Assembly: GCA_944548615.1 (NCBI GenBank)
Contig: OX155972.1
Span: 9,130,159-9,194,158, forward strand
Source of the DNA: Micropterix aruncella
Taxonomy: Eukaryota > Arthropoda > Insecta > Lepidoptera > Micropterigidae
DNA length: 64,000 bases
Reading direction: 5' to 3'
Positions 33,337 to 47,214 of the stretch are shown here, one piece after another; the first letter of the stretch is position 1; every line of letters begins with the position of its first letter. The position numbers and the translations under genes were made by a program. The notes under the pieces are model-generated. The model had not been told where the DNA came from and ran no database searches. It saw only the letters and a program-made list of their open reading frames with translations.

Positions 33337-33684
33337 GTCTAATAATATATGACCAGGGACTTTACATAATGTATACATATCGATCTAATTCAAAATAAAG
33401 TCTTGTAAATAGACATAGCTGTTGCTACTTGTCTGAGTATTCTGCTCAACGCCAGAACATAACTCCTGCAATAATTTCAATCCGACTTTTCCACCGTGTT
33501 TTAAGAAGCGATATCGAGAAAAGAGTAATTTTTATTTTGTGTTTTGCTATTTAGTTGATAAGTTTGCATTAAAACATACTGCTTAATAGATATTTGATGT
33601 TATTTTTTTTTATTTTTCAGGCATTCTTTCACTGTAGGAAACGAATAGGAAGCTTTCCGTGTTCTCGGATAAGCTAAATAGCGA

Positions 33685-34050
33685 TACTGCCGCCAAATGG
33701 CATAGTGGTTAGGGCCGTCCACATGTTACGTAATCCCTTTTTTGGGCTTTTTGCACCCCCCCCCGCCCCCTCCCTCACCGTGTCAACAGACGTAATCAGA
33801 GGCCTGACCCCCCTCCCCCTCCCCCCAAGATTACGTAATCAACCGAATTTGCAGAAAATGTGAAGAATCGTGAACGCAGCCTTTGTAGTTTGTTTGAAGA
33901 CTCTTCCACGATGAGGCAGATGCCCAGACGGCCCCTTAGGTTGCCTGATCTTATACTGTATGGTTCCGGGTTTGATTCATGGCTGGATCACAATGGGATA
34001 AAATTAACAGAATTGCATTTCAATTCTGTCGATCGAATGCAATTACAAGA
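33685..34050 (+). repeat. tRNA-like SINE candidate, interrupted
   Basis: A perfect pol III A box (TGGCATAGTGG, 33698-33708) and a near-consensus B box (GGTTTGATTC, 33969-33978) are about 260 bases apart. Between them lies a C-rich stretch bounded by GTTACGTAATC and GATTACGTAATC, which looks like an insertion that split the tRNA-like head. Amino-acid identity cannot be assigned. Confidence 0.35.
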
Positions 34051-34578
34051 CGCACACTTAAGCACATAATGGAAACACTTCATAGTGGTTGGTTGTAAGA
34101 GATTGTCATATGATAATAGCCCGCTCTTTGTCAAATATTACAATAAAGATTAGAATAAATAGAGCAGTCACATCTTCCCCTCTGCTATTTCTGCAGAAAA
34201 TCAGTCCCCTTTTCTATGGTTGTGGGTTTGGGTACCAGGCCATTTATTTCAGAAGAGATCTTTCTTCTTTCTTCATTTTGCTGTTTTCCAAAATAGTGTA
34301 TTTTAAAAAATCTATTTTTGTTTTTTTTTTAATTAAAAAATTTCAAGACAAATAAAAGTTTGACAAGCGTCTGAGCGCGCTGTGCCATCTTTCGGTAGGT
34401 AAAATATCACTAATAAACAATATTAGAGATTAGCTTTTTATACTATTATTTAAAAAAAAATAGGTTTTCAAATTAAAAAAATAAAAATAAAAAAAAGTTT
34501 ATTTTTGATTTTCTTTCAATTCTTTATCAAAAGTTGCTTATTTGCGCATATATGATTCATCCCGTTAAAATATGTTGG

Positions 34579-34895
34579 TTAACCCGTTGAGTATGAGTCA
34601 ACCAAATCTGGTCGCGAAACAATTATCCGTTGAGTACGAGTCGACCAAATCTGGTCGCGCGTTTTTTTCACTTCTTTGACGTTCTCATATTTATTCATAA
34701 TTATCTAATTGTTTTACAAAATGATATTTCAATATTCTATATTCGAAATTTCAATGCAATCACTTTGCAGTTGTTCTTTTTATGATTGGTGTACTTAGTA
34801 GTTTCGTAGTTATAGTACTTTAAGTCGATGTCGCCGAAAATCCTGCAAAAGAGACAGATGCATCCATGAAAATACCCATTTACTCCAAGGGTTAA
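34579..34895 (-). mobile_element. piggyBac-like MITE, 317 bp
   Basis: TTAA direct repeats. Nearly identical to 20288-20600, including the duplicated CCAAATCTGGTCGCG motif, and in the same orientation. Confidence 0.9.
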
Positions 34896-34999
34896 TTAAA
34901 ACTCATCTTCTATATAATAAACAAAATTTTCTCATATTTTCAATCAAAATTCTTCAATAATTTCACACATCATATGGACAGTAAAAAATAAATATATAT

Positions 35000-36066
35000 T
35001 AGGTCTTTAAATTGAAAACTTCGTTTATTTTGTGATATTGAACATTTATTTCGAAGTAAATTGAAAAGTGCATTTCATTCAGTTTATTATAGTCCATCGC
35101 TAGCTATGATGTTCTCCCATTTTTAACACGCTTTTATTAGGTCGACCTGTATGTAACTATGTAATGGAATCTAAGGTAACTAATTTAACCATCTTCCAAG
35201 GATCGTAGCGTCATGAAAATTGGCAGCTGTATGTAGTTCTGATGACAATTAAATAATATGGTACTGTCGAACTGATCTGATGATGGAGTCGGAAGATATG
35301 AACTGGAACTTCATTATGGAACATCGTATCATAGCTGTGTTTGGACTTGTTAGAAAGGTCTTGGAATGAACTTTGACCACGATTAGGTTTCAAGGTCTGA
35401 TGATGTGGTTTTTACGTGTTCTTATAAGAGCGTGTTTTTAGTGTTTTTTTTTAAACTATTAATTTATTCATACGTCTTCCCATCCAATAACAGGAATCGA
35501 ATCACTGACCGATATTACTCCTTTTCCATGACTGTAAGCAAACATGAAATTGTCCACTTTACCAACTGACAAAACACAACTATACAATAAATCTTGTTAA
35601 AAATATTGTCAGGCATTGTTCTAAAGATTGCGTTACACGGATTTTGCATGTTTGAATAAACCATATTTTTGCAATATTTATTCTTCTCTTTAAAATAAGT
35701 ATGTTTATTTAAATGCGATTACGAATACGGTTATTTTATTGGAAAAGTATTTGTTTCCTTTACCGAAATAGTATTATTCTGGCAAGAGAGAGATTCCCCG
35801 GCGGTAGAAGTCTTCGTCCTTGGAGGCTATCTTGGAATCCAGCCATTTTTCAATATCCTCGAAAGACTGGAAGCGCTGCTCGGAAAGGTCATGGGTCAGT
35901 GACCGGAACAAATAGTAGTCGGACGCTGCAATATCTGGGAAGTACGGCGGTAAATGACTAGAAATATAAGTTACGGTATTTCTTTGGAAATCGAAGTTTT
36001 CAATTCTAGGTCCTAATAAAAGAAATACAAATCTGTACCATTTTGTCAGACTGATAACTGTCATTT
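35000..36066 (-). pseudogene. mariner transposase C-terminal remnant
   Basis: The minus strand at about 35990-35690 encodes the mariner C-terminus: LPPYFPDIAASDYYLFRSL (third catalytic region, SPD changed to FPD), QRFQSFEDIEKWLDSKIASK, FYRRGISLLPE and a terminal YF stretch. Sequence near 35000 (ATATTAGGTCTTTAAATTG) resembles a mariner end, but the link to the coding fragment is uncertain. Confidence 0.7.
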
Positions 36067-36243
36067 CATAAATTTTATGGGAGGGTCAAATACAGTTATT
36101 TTGTAACTTAAACTTCATGCTGCAAGTAAACTTTATCGCAGGTATTTTTCATTTTTTTTTCCCAAAAATAATGTGATTATGCAACATAGCGTAATGTCGC
36201 TTTTTATGCGAAAATAATAGTCTGACCAAATGGTAAAGACATG

Positions 36244-36508
36244 TTAACCCTTCAGGCCTCGGCCCCTCGGCCGATTAACAAGTTGATATCCCAAAAAATT
36301 TTTGTAAAAACTACTAAAAAAAATGAATTATGACACTGTCTCACCAAAACATTAATTACTGCCAAACCACTGTACCCATATTTAAAATAAAATATATTAA
36401 CATAATCAAACATAGTAAAATAAAACAAATTAAAATAAAATTAAAACGGGGCCGTCATGCTGAATTGTGTTGTGGCTGATATCGGCCATTTGTTGCTCTA
36501 GGGGTTAA
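36244..36508. mobile_element. piggyBac-like MITE, second copy of the 11705 family
   Basis: It runs from TTAACCCTTCAGGCCTCGGC to TGCTCTAGGGGTTAA. It is followed by 'aatgtccaaggcaatgagca', which in the other copy is host repeat R flank, and then a second GCTCTAGGGGTTAA ending at 36593. Confidence 0.85.
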
Positions 36509-36749
36509 AGCCTTAAATGTCCAAGGCAATGAGCAACTTTTTTGAGTCAATTGGGGGGGGGGGGCAATTGGGGCTCTAGGGGTTAACAAATTAATAATAA
36601 TAATAGTCAATCTTCAATAGTCAGAATAAAACTTCACAATGATGTAATAGTCAACAATAGAACAAAAAAATGGAAACAAAGGTGGTCAAGAAATCAAGGA
36701 ACTGAGAAAATTCAATATTGTCAAAATCCTTATTGCCATGAATTGGGTT

Positions 36750-36842
36750 TTTATCTGTACCTTTATTTGATGTACCTTTATTGGTTGTACCTTTATTGGC
36801 TATACCTTTATCGGCTGTACCTTTATTGGCTGTATATTTTGC
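36750..36842. repeat. 15-bp minisatellite
   Basis: About six copies of a unit like GGCTGTACCTTTATT. The minus strand reads as an in-frame NKGTT-type repeat, which I take as a by-product. Confidence 0.8.
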
Positions 36843-36999
36843 TTTTGTGATTATTTTAATGATTTTTAAGTAAAACAAACAGTGCTAAAAAGTTGTGTAA
36901 GCCTCTTCAGTAATATTCCATTTTGATCTCTTTTCAGCTATTTTTTCCAGTTTATTCCTGCTGTTGCTCTGATGTCATCAGCCAGTGGTCTGTCTCATT

Positions 37000-37927
37000 C
37001 TATCACTCTTTGGGAAACCGGTCTTCTAGAATTGAGATGATGTCTGCAGATGATTCATAGATTGATGACCATTTATTTCTTCACAATCTAAGGTTTTATT
37101 CTTTTAAGTGGAAATTTCTAGGGCCTGTTAGAATTTCTGCGATTCTTACTAAATTCGTTCACACAGATGATTCTGCTGCACACACAGTTCTAGTTTTAAA
37201 GAAATAAAAGTCTTTTTTAAAAAAGTAATCATGAAGATACTTCACGATCGATAGTAGTTGTTATTTGTGTCTAAAAGTCTTGTTACATTTTTAGTAAAAA
37301 ATGTTCAGAATTGTTCAATTCTCAGTGTACGTTAAATTTCGATCGAATGAAGAGATCGGCTAGAGCCGAACATATTGCCTTTCTTCACTACTAGGTCAGT
37401 GGTGGACTTGGAAAAGACCACTAGTGAATATGGAACTTACTAGGAAGTGTGATACAAATTAAAATATGTAGAAAATTAACAATATAAATCGAATCACATT
37501 TATTTTGTTCTTATTTCCATTCCGGAAAGCATTTATGTCGTGCGTCGTAATACCGATGTTGATGAATATTTTTGGACGATGAGAAAAAGTATTTTCGTAA
37601 GTATTCGCTTGTTGGAAGTTGCTACGTTCCGGTAAGTATGAGAGTATTAGTAAAAAGTATTCTCGAGTATGCGCTTCGCCCATCTCTAGCGCGTTAGTAT
37701 TTGTGCGAAAAAATAAAGATAAATAAATACTCGAGCGGAGAATAAATTTGACGTGTTTTTTGCGTCCAGCAACAAATAAATTATAAATGATCATAAGGCT
37801 ATCCTATCGGTGGAGTCGCGTACTAGCTTAGTTTCATTTAAGATTGTTCAGTAGACGATGTGTAGATGGCGCTGCCGTCAATGTCGAATTAAATTTACAT
37901 AGCCGATTAGAGCGCTGTAAGCTACAA
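37000..37927. other. Intergenic sequence before the tRNA
   Basis: AT-rich. The 111-codon minus-strand ORF at 37794-37459 has no recognisable family. Confidence 0.4.
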
Positions 37928-37999
37928 TCCCATATGGTCTAGTGGCTAGGATACCTGGCTTTCACCCAGGAGGCTCGGGTTCGATTCCCGGTATGGGAA
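37928..37999 (+). tRNA. tRNA-Glu (anticodon UUC)
   Basis: 72 nt. The acceptor stem TCCCATA pairs with TATGGGA. The anticodon stem CCTGG/CCAGG carries loop CTTTCAC with anticodon TTC at 37961-37963. The T arm is TCGGG-TTCGATT-CCCGG, with one G-T pair where most copies have C-G. B box GGTTCGATTCC at 37978-37988. T6 at 38003-38008 is a pol III terminator. No intron. It appears functional. Confidence 0.95.
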
Positions 38000-38002
38000 A
38001 AC

Positions 38003-38008
38003 TTTTTT
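38003..38008 (+). terminator. Pol III T-run terminator of tRNA-Glu
   Basis: Six Ts starting four bases after the 3' end of the tRNA. Confidence 0.85.
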
Positions 38009-38499
38009 CGACTTGTTCTCATATTTTTGATTTGACATTGGCGGATTTTCAAAGATAGTTTAAAAAAGCCCCTCCGCTTTGACTGAGGTTTTGGGTAATG
38101 AATCATAAACCAACGAACAACACGTACACACACAGTACACATCGTTCTAATAAAAAATGGATACCTTATTGTTCGTTTCTAATAATTGTAATTCCATTTT
38201 CTACTAGTCAGATATGATCAGTGCTAGTCAGTATTAATCTGCGCTCACGGTCGAGTAGACGGATGTGCTGTGCTGTGGCGTCTCGCAGGCAAAAACAGTT
38301 ACTCGCGCTCGGTTAACCTACATTAGTTAACGGTAAGCGTACTTTTCTTTATACATGAATTGAATAGAGTTTATTAATTGTAACTAGAAATAAAAATAGA
38401 CTATTATAGATAGGGCAGAGAAGTACGGTCTAGCTATTTAGTACTATAGTAAGAAATTATCTTGGGAAGTGACAGCTGGTATTTCAATACCGGCTAGAT

Positions 38500-41400
38500 A
38501 GCTGGGGATTTAGTGCGATGTACCCTGCATTTTGTGATTAAGGCTCATACTTGGCACAATTGTTCCTTAGGTGGTCCTGAGTGGATTTAGACCGGGAGCC
38601 ATCGGCGGCCACCCCGCGGGTGGCGGGGGGAGGGGGTGGAAGTTTGATTCCGCCGCGCGTCACTTTGAGCGTTTTATCTTTCGGACTATAAGTACTTGGG
38701 CAAGTTAGATATCATTTTCGGGTAACTTAATGATAACAAATTCATTTCTGGAAGAAAAAAAATACCTATCCATAGAAAATATATGAAATAATTGGTAAAA
38801 TCCAAAAATCGTTTACATCTTTTTTTTACTTATACGAAGTTTACTTTTTAACCATAAGAGTTATCGGTATGCAAAAAATATATTCTGATAGCCACACTAA
38901 CTTGAATTACAGACATATATTTTTTATTCGACTGATATTGTAAAATGTGAGTGAAAAAAATATAATTCATCGCACGGCAGACCGGCGTCTTACGTCCGTT
39001 ACGTATAGACGGCCATCGTTAGATAATTACTTATCGGATTATTTAGTTTCTGCGATTGGCCAGTGAGTTAAAAACAAGAAGTACAATCGTTATTATTATT
39101 ATGATAACTATATTATTATTGTTTTTACTATTTAATAAAAATAATTCATCATTCACACACCGTAGGTACTAACTGATATTTGTGCACGTACCTTAAATAC
39201 CTAAGTATTAATTTGTCTGCAATCCCTACCACTTCGTTGAAAAAATAATAGTAAGTATTATATACATATGATATAAGCACATACCTACCCATACTTACTT
39301 AATTGCTAGGAGAAACTATTAAAACACTGAAAATTGGCTATTTTTTTGAATGCCTATTTTCAAATTTTTCATTTCATTTCAGGTGAAACAGGAGCAACAA
39401 CCTCGCTTTTTGTGGCCCTATAAGTGAAAAATGTATGGGCTATGACTTTACAAATTTTATACCAATTTAGATGATGAATTTGTACTTTTTTAGTTTTTAA
39501 ATGTATGATTAACTTTAATCTTATTATTTAACACTTTACTGACTATTTTGCATATTACCCCTAGGGTACTTTCAACAACTTTTAGTACGTTTTCGAACCT
39601 ACTCGAATTATTGACTATTTCAATTATTAGGCTTCTATTTGGATTATTTAATTTTTTACTGACTATTTTAGTTAGTATGATGATTGACTCTTAGTAGGTA
39701 CCCATTAAAATTATTGACTCGTTTAATTAATAAGCCTTTATTTTGTGTTGTAATAAGATTTTACAATAAATAACTTTTAGTAGGTTCCAATGTTTCTAAG
39801 ATACTATTTTTCCAATCTAATAGCTTAATTATTAACAACCTATGTATGTTAAGTAAAGATTAGAGTAGTAATTAGATTTACTACCTAATACAAATATTTT
39901 GCCACGTCCAAGAGCGGTTTTTAGCCACCAATTGGACACGACGTAAATATTATGTATGTTATATACTTAATATATCCTATCTAAACAAACATTATAATTT
40001 TTACCTAAGGCATTCGCAATATCATGACAGCAGAAGTACTTTCCAGTACCTTTGTGTTTTCCAGTACCTTTGTGCACCCACAACTCCTCAAGCTGGGTAA
40101 TTGTGGTAATTTGCCTTTCTGCTGCTGCTGGTCTGCGAAGCCAGTATCCATAGTCAATAGCATAATTTTTGTCAAGCCATGAGTGACAGTATCCATCATG
40201 AGAGTGTCCATCATGCACCATCATGAGAGTGTCCACATCTTCGTGGTTACGTATCACGTAACCACGAAGAAGCGTACGCTTTGTATCACTTGTGATATTG
40301 GTTAAAATATTTGGTCCACCCATGTTGCAAACTTCTTTGCCGTTGTCAGAGCAAACAATCCTTCCCTAAGGAATTGTTCATCATCAAATTGGCCTAACCT
40401 TTAGGTAGTTTCGTCGTAGCAGTGACCCGGTTCTTTGAATGTTTCCTCTGTTAATATTTTTTTATGCTTTCGTTGTTATACGTCCCAAACCATATCTACT
40501 TTTGAAACCCTGTAAGTTCTTTGCAGAGAAATGGTATACATACTGGTGTAAAAATTCTCCAAAGTCTTCCTATTTCCTGAACTCAGCATGTGGACTAATG
40601 CAGATCCATGTAGAATTTTCGCTCGTGGGGGGCGTTTGGAACGGTTGCAGTGCCAAAAATACTAGTAATCGATTTTAGTAGGTCTGACCTTGTTCTAGAT
40701 CGCAATTTACCCATTGAAGAAAGTGCTGGAGGACTGGCTTGGTTTTCTTGCGCCAAGAATGAATCGAGATCTTCTACTCTGTGCTCACAGGTTGCAATAT
40801 AAAGTTTGCTGAATAGACTGCAGTCATTCTAAAAGCCTCTTATTTTTACTTTCGTTTTGCTCTCACTCTTTTTTTATGTATTTTAATAACTTGTATAATT
40901 ATATTGTGTATATACTTATTGTATAATGAGACATCATTAAGTTTGGTTGGATCCAGTAAACTTTTTTTATAGTTTATGTGTAATCTTCCTTTACAAATGT
41001 TATGTATTTAGGAGCAATAGCTTTACAAGATCAAAAACTCTTTGCCGCTTTTTTCTATATTGAATACTGCATTTACAACTTCAATACATAGAAGTCTGGA
41101 GACTGTTCGACAAAAGGATTTCCTGGAGTATTTATTGTAACTATCGGTGATTGCAGGTCTAGAATAAAGTTCTTCTTATTTGCGGCAGTGTCAGAAAGAT
41201 GGCTGCCGTGTTCATCTGTTGCGCTGTTCTCCGTAACAAAACATCCGGCTCAAAACTGTAAACGGTATCTACCAATTCAGGTCCAGCGAGAAGCCACTTA
41301 GTCAGGGTTTTCAGTCAAACCAATCAATTCTGTGACGTGTAAAATAATATTATGTTGCATAATGAAGAAGTAATCACAAACTATTTAGCGTAAAGATGAA

Positions 41401-42543
41401 TGTGAGTGTAAAAATAGGTCCTAACTATGTACATCTCCTTTTAAAATTAATGTGGCACTCATTTGCTCATGTGCTTGGTCCAAAGCCATCCCCGTAAACT
41501 TGCGATCGCTTTTTCGACCCAACTATTACACATTTTCAAAGTGCTTTAATAATTCTCCGTGCGGCAGACAAATTCTTTCACTGTTTACTACTGAACTGAG
41601 TGGATGGACCAAAACGTCACCAAAGAAGCGGGCACTGTTTGCTCAAAAGAGCGAGTAGTGCCCGCGCCGCTCTGCAGCTTGACGAACTTATCAACGCATT
41701 AACGTATGGTAAAATGCCCTCCCTTATGTAATTAAGTAGGTATGGGTAGGTATGTACTTGTATATACTACTTGCTATTATTTCTTCGACGAAATAGTAGG
41801 GATTACAGAAAAAAATAATACTTACGTAAGTATTTAAGGTATGTTAAGCACAAGTAATTAGGTACGGTGTGTGAATGATTAATTATTTTTATTAAATAGA
41901 AAAAACAATAATAATATAATTATCATACTAATAATTACCATTGTACTTGTTATTTTCAACTCACTAACCTATCGCAGTAACTAAATAATCCTATAAGTAC
42001 TTATCTAACTTCGCTCGATGCCCGTAACTTAGCAGGCGTAATACACCGGTCTGCCGTGCGATGAATTATATTTTTTTCACTCACTTTTTACCATGGCAGT
42101 CCAATAAAATATATATTGGTGTAATTAAGATAAGTGTGACTTTCGGAATATATTTTTTGAAACCCGATACCTCTTATGGTTAAAAAATAAACTTTGAATA
42201 TGTAAAAAAAATATGTGAATGATTTTTGGATGTTACCAATTATTTCATATTTTTTCTATGGACCGGTATTTTTTTTCTTCTAGAAATGAATTCCTTATCA
42301 TTGAGTTACCCAGAAATGATATCCCACTTGCCCTAGTACCTATAGTCCGAGAGATATAGGGCTCAAAGTGACGCGCGGCGGAATCAAACTTCCACCCCCT
42401 CCCCCCGCCACCCGCAGGGTGGCCCCTAATGGCTCCCGATCTAAATCCACTCAGGACCACCTAAGGAACACTTGTTCCAAGTATGAGCCTTTAATCACAA
42501 AATGCAGGGTTCCCATACAAACTGTTGCACTAAATCCCCAGCT
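38500..42543. mobile_element. ~4-kb element with ~0.8-kb inverted repeats
   Basis: About 38500-39306 and 41735-42543 are long imperfect inverted repeats: AGCTGGGGATTTAGTGC against GCACTAAATCCCCAGCT at the outer edges, a shared GC-rich block near 38600/42400 (GGAAGTTTGATTCCGCCGCG and its complement), and 'acatacctacccata' near the inner edges. Between them is a decayed minus-strand gene (39967-41250). The exact ends and TSD could not be settled. Confidence 0.8.
39967..41250 (-). pseudogene. Decayed gene of an unnamed invertebrate repeat-protein family
   Basis: Minus-strand segments in order: KKNFILDLQSPIVTINTPGN ... FVEQSPDFY (about 41190-41095); a second, EHRVEDLDSFLAQENQ ... RTRSDLLKSI (about 40780-40670); a third, SALVHMLSSGNRKTLENF ... 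VDMVWDVY (about 40640-40490); and a fourth, MGGPNILTNI ... HEDVDTLMMVHDG ... LEELWVHKGTGK (40323-40040). The order and motifs fit a large family of uncharacterised proteins seen in many invertebrate genomes (an EADT-type motif, then ELWV-x-FGTGK). That comparison is from memory. At least three frameshifts or stops; the function is unknown. Confidence 0.65.
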
Positions 42544-42747
42544 AAGACGCGGGATGCCGGCTGAAAACCGGGATTCTCGTTTTTTGACTCTGTGAAAAAC
42601 GGCAGCGGAGTCCACAGTCTACAAAAATCAATTTCTGGGGTCCGATGGAGTTTCTGCCATTTTTACTAAAAACTTAATTTACACAGAAAATACTCATTAT
42701 TACCTATAGATACAAGTAAATATATTAAACGGAATAGAAAACATGAT

Positions 42748-43700
<953 letters not shown>

Positions 43701-43981
43701 TAAGGTTTGTAAAGAAATCCGTTTATAGGATCATGTTTTTATTTAAAATAAAATTAGTAAAAGCTACTTAAAAAGTAGCGAAGGAAATCCCAGGTTGTAT
43801 TGGGAAATGCTTATGTTTGAATGAGATATACTTACGGATGTGCACGACTTTCGACAGGTGCAATGTAAGTTTAAAGGTCCTTTTGCAGTCGACTAACGAT
43901 CACTATTCATCCATATATCTCATAAATAATTTTTTCGCTTAATTTGCCTCATTTGAAGGCATTTTGTGTTGCATAAGGATA

Positions 43982-44375
<394 letters not shown>

Positions 44376-44818
44376 GATCAATAAGATGATTATAAAGTAA
44401 ATAATTATAAAAGCCACTTACATCGTGACGAAGGATTCCCTTGATCGGATTCGGGAATGCTTTAGGTGTTAACGAGAATGATGAATGCCTCTCACTTGCG
44501 GAAAGAGGAGTAGGTTTAAGTTGGGCCCATTTTTCAACTAGTAAACGCTCACCCTTCATCCAATTATCTCAAAAATTAAGCTACAATCCTTCTTTATACG
44601 TAAACTCACTCAATTTCCTATTATTTCAGGGGAAATAACAAGACAAGACGAGCTACTTGACAGATGGAAGAATTTAAAATTTCGAATTTCGTTTTTTTAT
44701 TTTCTAAAGGTGCGATATAAAGAAGCTGCGATCAATATTCAGCTGAAAACTTAAAACTAAAAGCGTGACATGCCCTCATATCAATGAAAGGAATCAATAT
44801 GAAAACTATCAAATATTT

Positions 44819-46111
<1,293 letters not shown>

Positions 46112-46213
46112 ACCAACTCATAATGTTTGTCCCAATTAATTCAAGTATAGTACACCCAGACATACATTTTAAACACTACAGAAACCTAAAATATATATTT
46201 GTTTGACCTACAG

Positions 46214-46399
46214 ATGGGGAGCAGAACATGCCTGTTCATATCGTTGTGTGTAGCAGTAGCTGTTGCGGCTTACTTCCACCACAAGCTGACATTTGTTCCG
46301 CCTCTCCCTGAACTGGACCTGGACGCCTGGTGGGGTCCTGGTAGTCCGAAGAAGATGGATACAGCCATCCGACCGTTCAAGATCAACTTCACAGAGGAG
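46214..46399 (+). CDS. JHEH-like epoxide hydrolase, exon 1 (start and membrane anchor)
   Basis: ATG at 46214, directly after an acceptor-like CCTACAG, so a non-coding 5' exon may lie upstream. 62 codons, donor GAGGAG|GTAAGA, phase 0. Residues 5-21 (TCLFISLCVAVAVAAYF) form a hydrophobic anchor. PPLPELDLDAWWGPG and the end RPFKINFTEE are typical of the N-terminus of insect juvenile hormone epoxide hydrolases, microsomal enzymes that open the epoxide of juvenile hormone to a diol. Frame and phase agree with the exon at 52252. Confidence 0.9.
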
Positions 46400-47214
46400 G
46401 TAAGATTAAGAACCTCGATTTTATTTCATTTGTCCAAACTTAAGACAGTAACACCATTACAATGGATCTTAACCTAATTATCACGTCGAACGCCATTGTT
46501 AATACTGTAACTGCAAGCTAAAATGTATGGGTCGTCTACCAGTGGTCTAGAGAGAATGGTCTATAAGTCGTAATTCGATTACATTAAAACGCAACTGCCA
46601 GGTTATCCAGCTATTCAACACGGCACACTAGTCATCATTTAATTGCCCCCAATACAATCAGTCTTAAATACAATGGACATAGCTGCATTCTAATAGTAAA
46701 AAACTGACTGCTGGCGGTCGGCTTGACCATAGCAACTGAAACACTCCATGCAATCGGTCTTATATATGAGTACAATACAGTCAACTGCAAATTGACGGCT
46801 GGCAGTCAGCTTACTCATAACAACATAGCGACTGTATTCAAACAGTAGCAACTTACAACTTTTAGTTAGATTATCCATAACAACATAAAGGTCACAACTT
46901 CTACGTATGAGTATATTTTGGTCGTGCGGTAATACCTGTAGATGGCAGGGTCGTCGATTTAAAGCTTAATGTCGAGCGATCGGTCGAGCGCGAACAATGT
47001 AATCATTTTATTATCGTTGGTTGAAAGTATTCCAAGATGGTCATCTTAGTTAATTGGTTGGTTCAATCAAGGTGTATACCCCCGGAATTATTGGTAATGG
47101 AGGGACCGTTTCACGGTTAGTATAGTGACAATCATTGCAGTACCTACTGGTACTACACACGTGCATTAATGGTGCACATCAACCCAGCGAAATTGCCAGC
47201 GCAATTGTGCTATA
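46400..47214. other. Intron 1 of the hydrolase, first part
   Basis: Contains a degenerate repeat (about 46680-46870) with recurring 'actg(c/g)tggc(a/g)gtc' and 'cataacaacata' motifs. No exon or RNA seen. Confidence 0.4.

Noticed and set aside
36651..36878. 75-codon minus-strand ORF with NKGT repeats
   Set aside because: It arises from a 15-bp minisatellite; no start context or neighbours support a gene.
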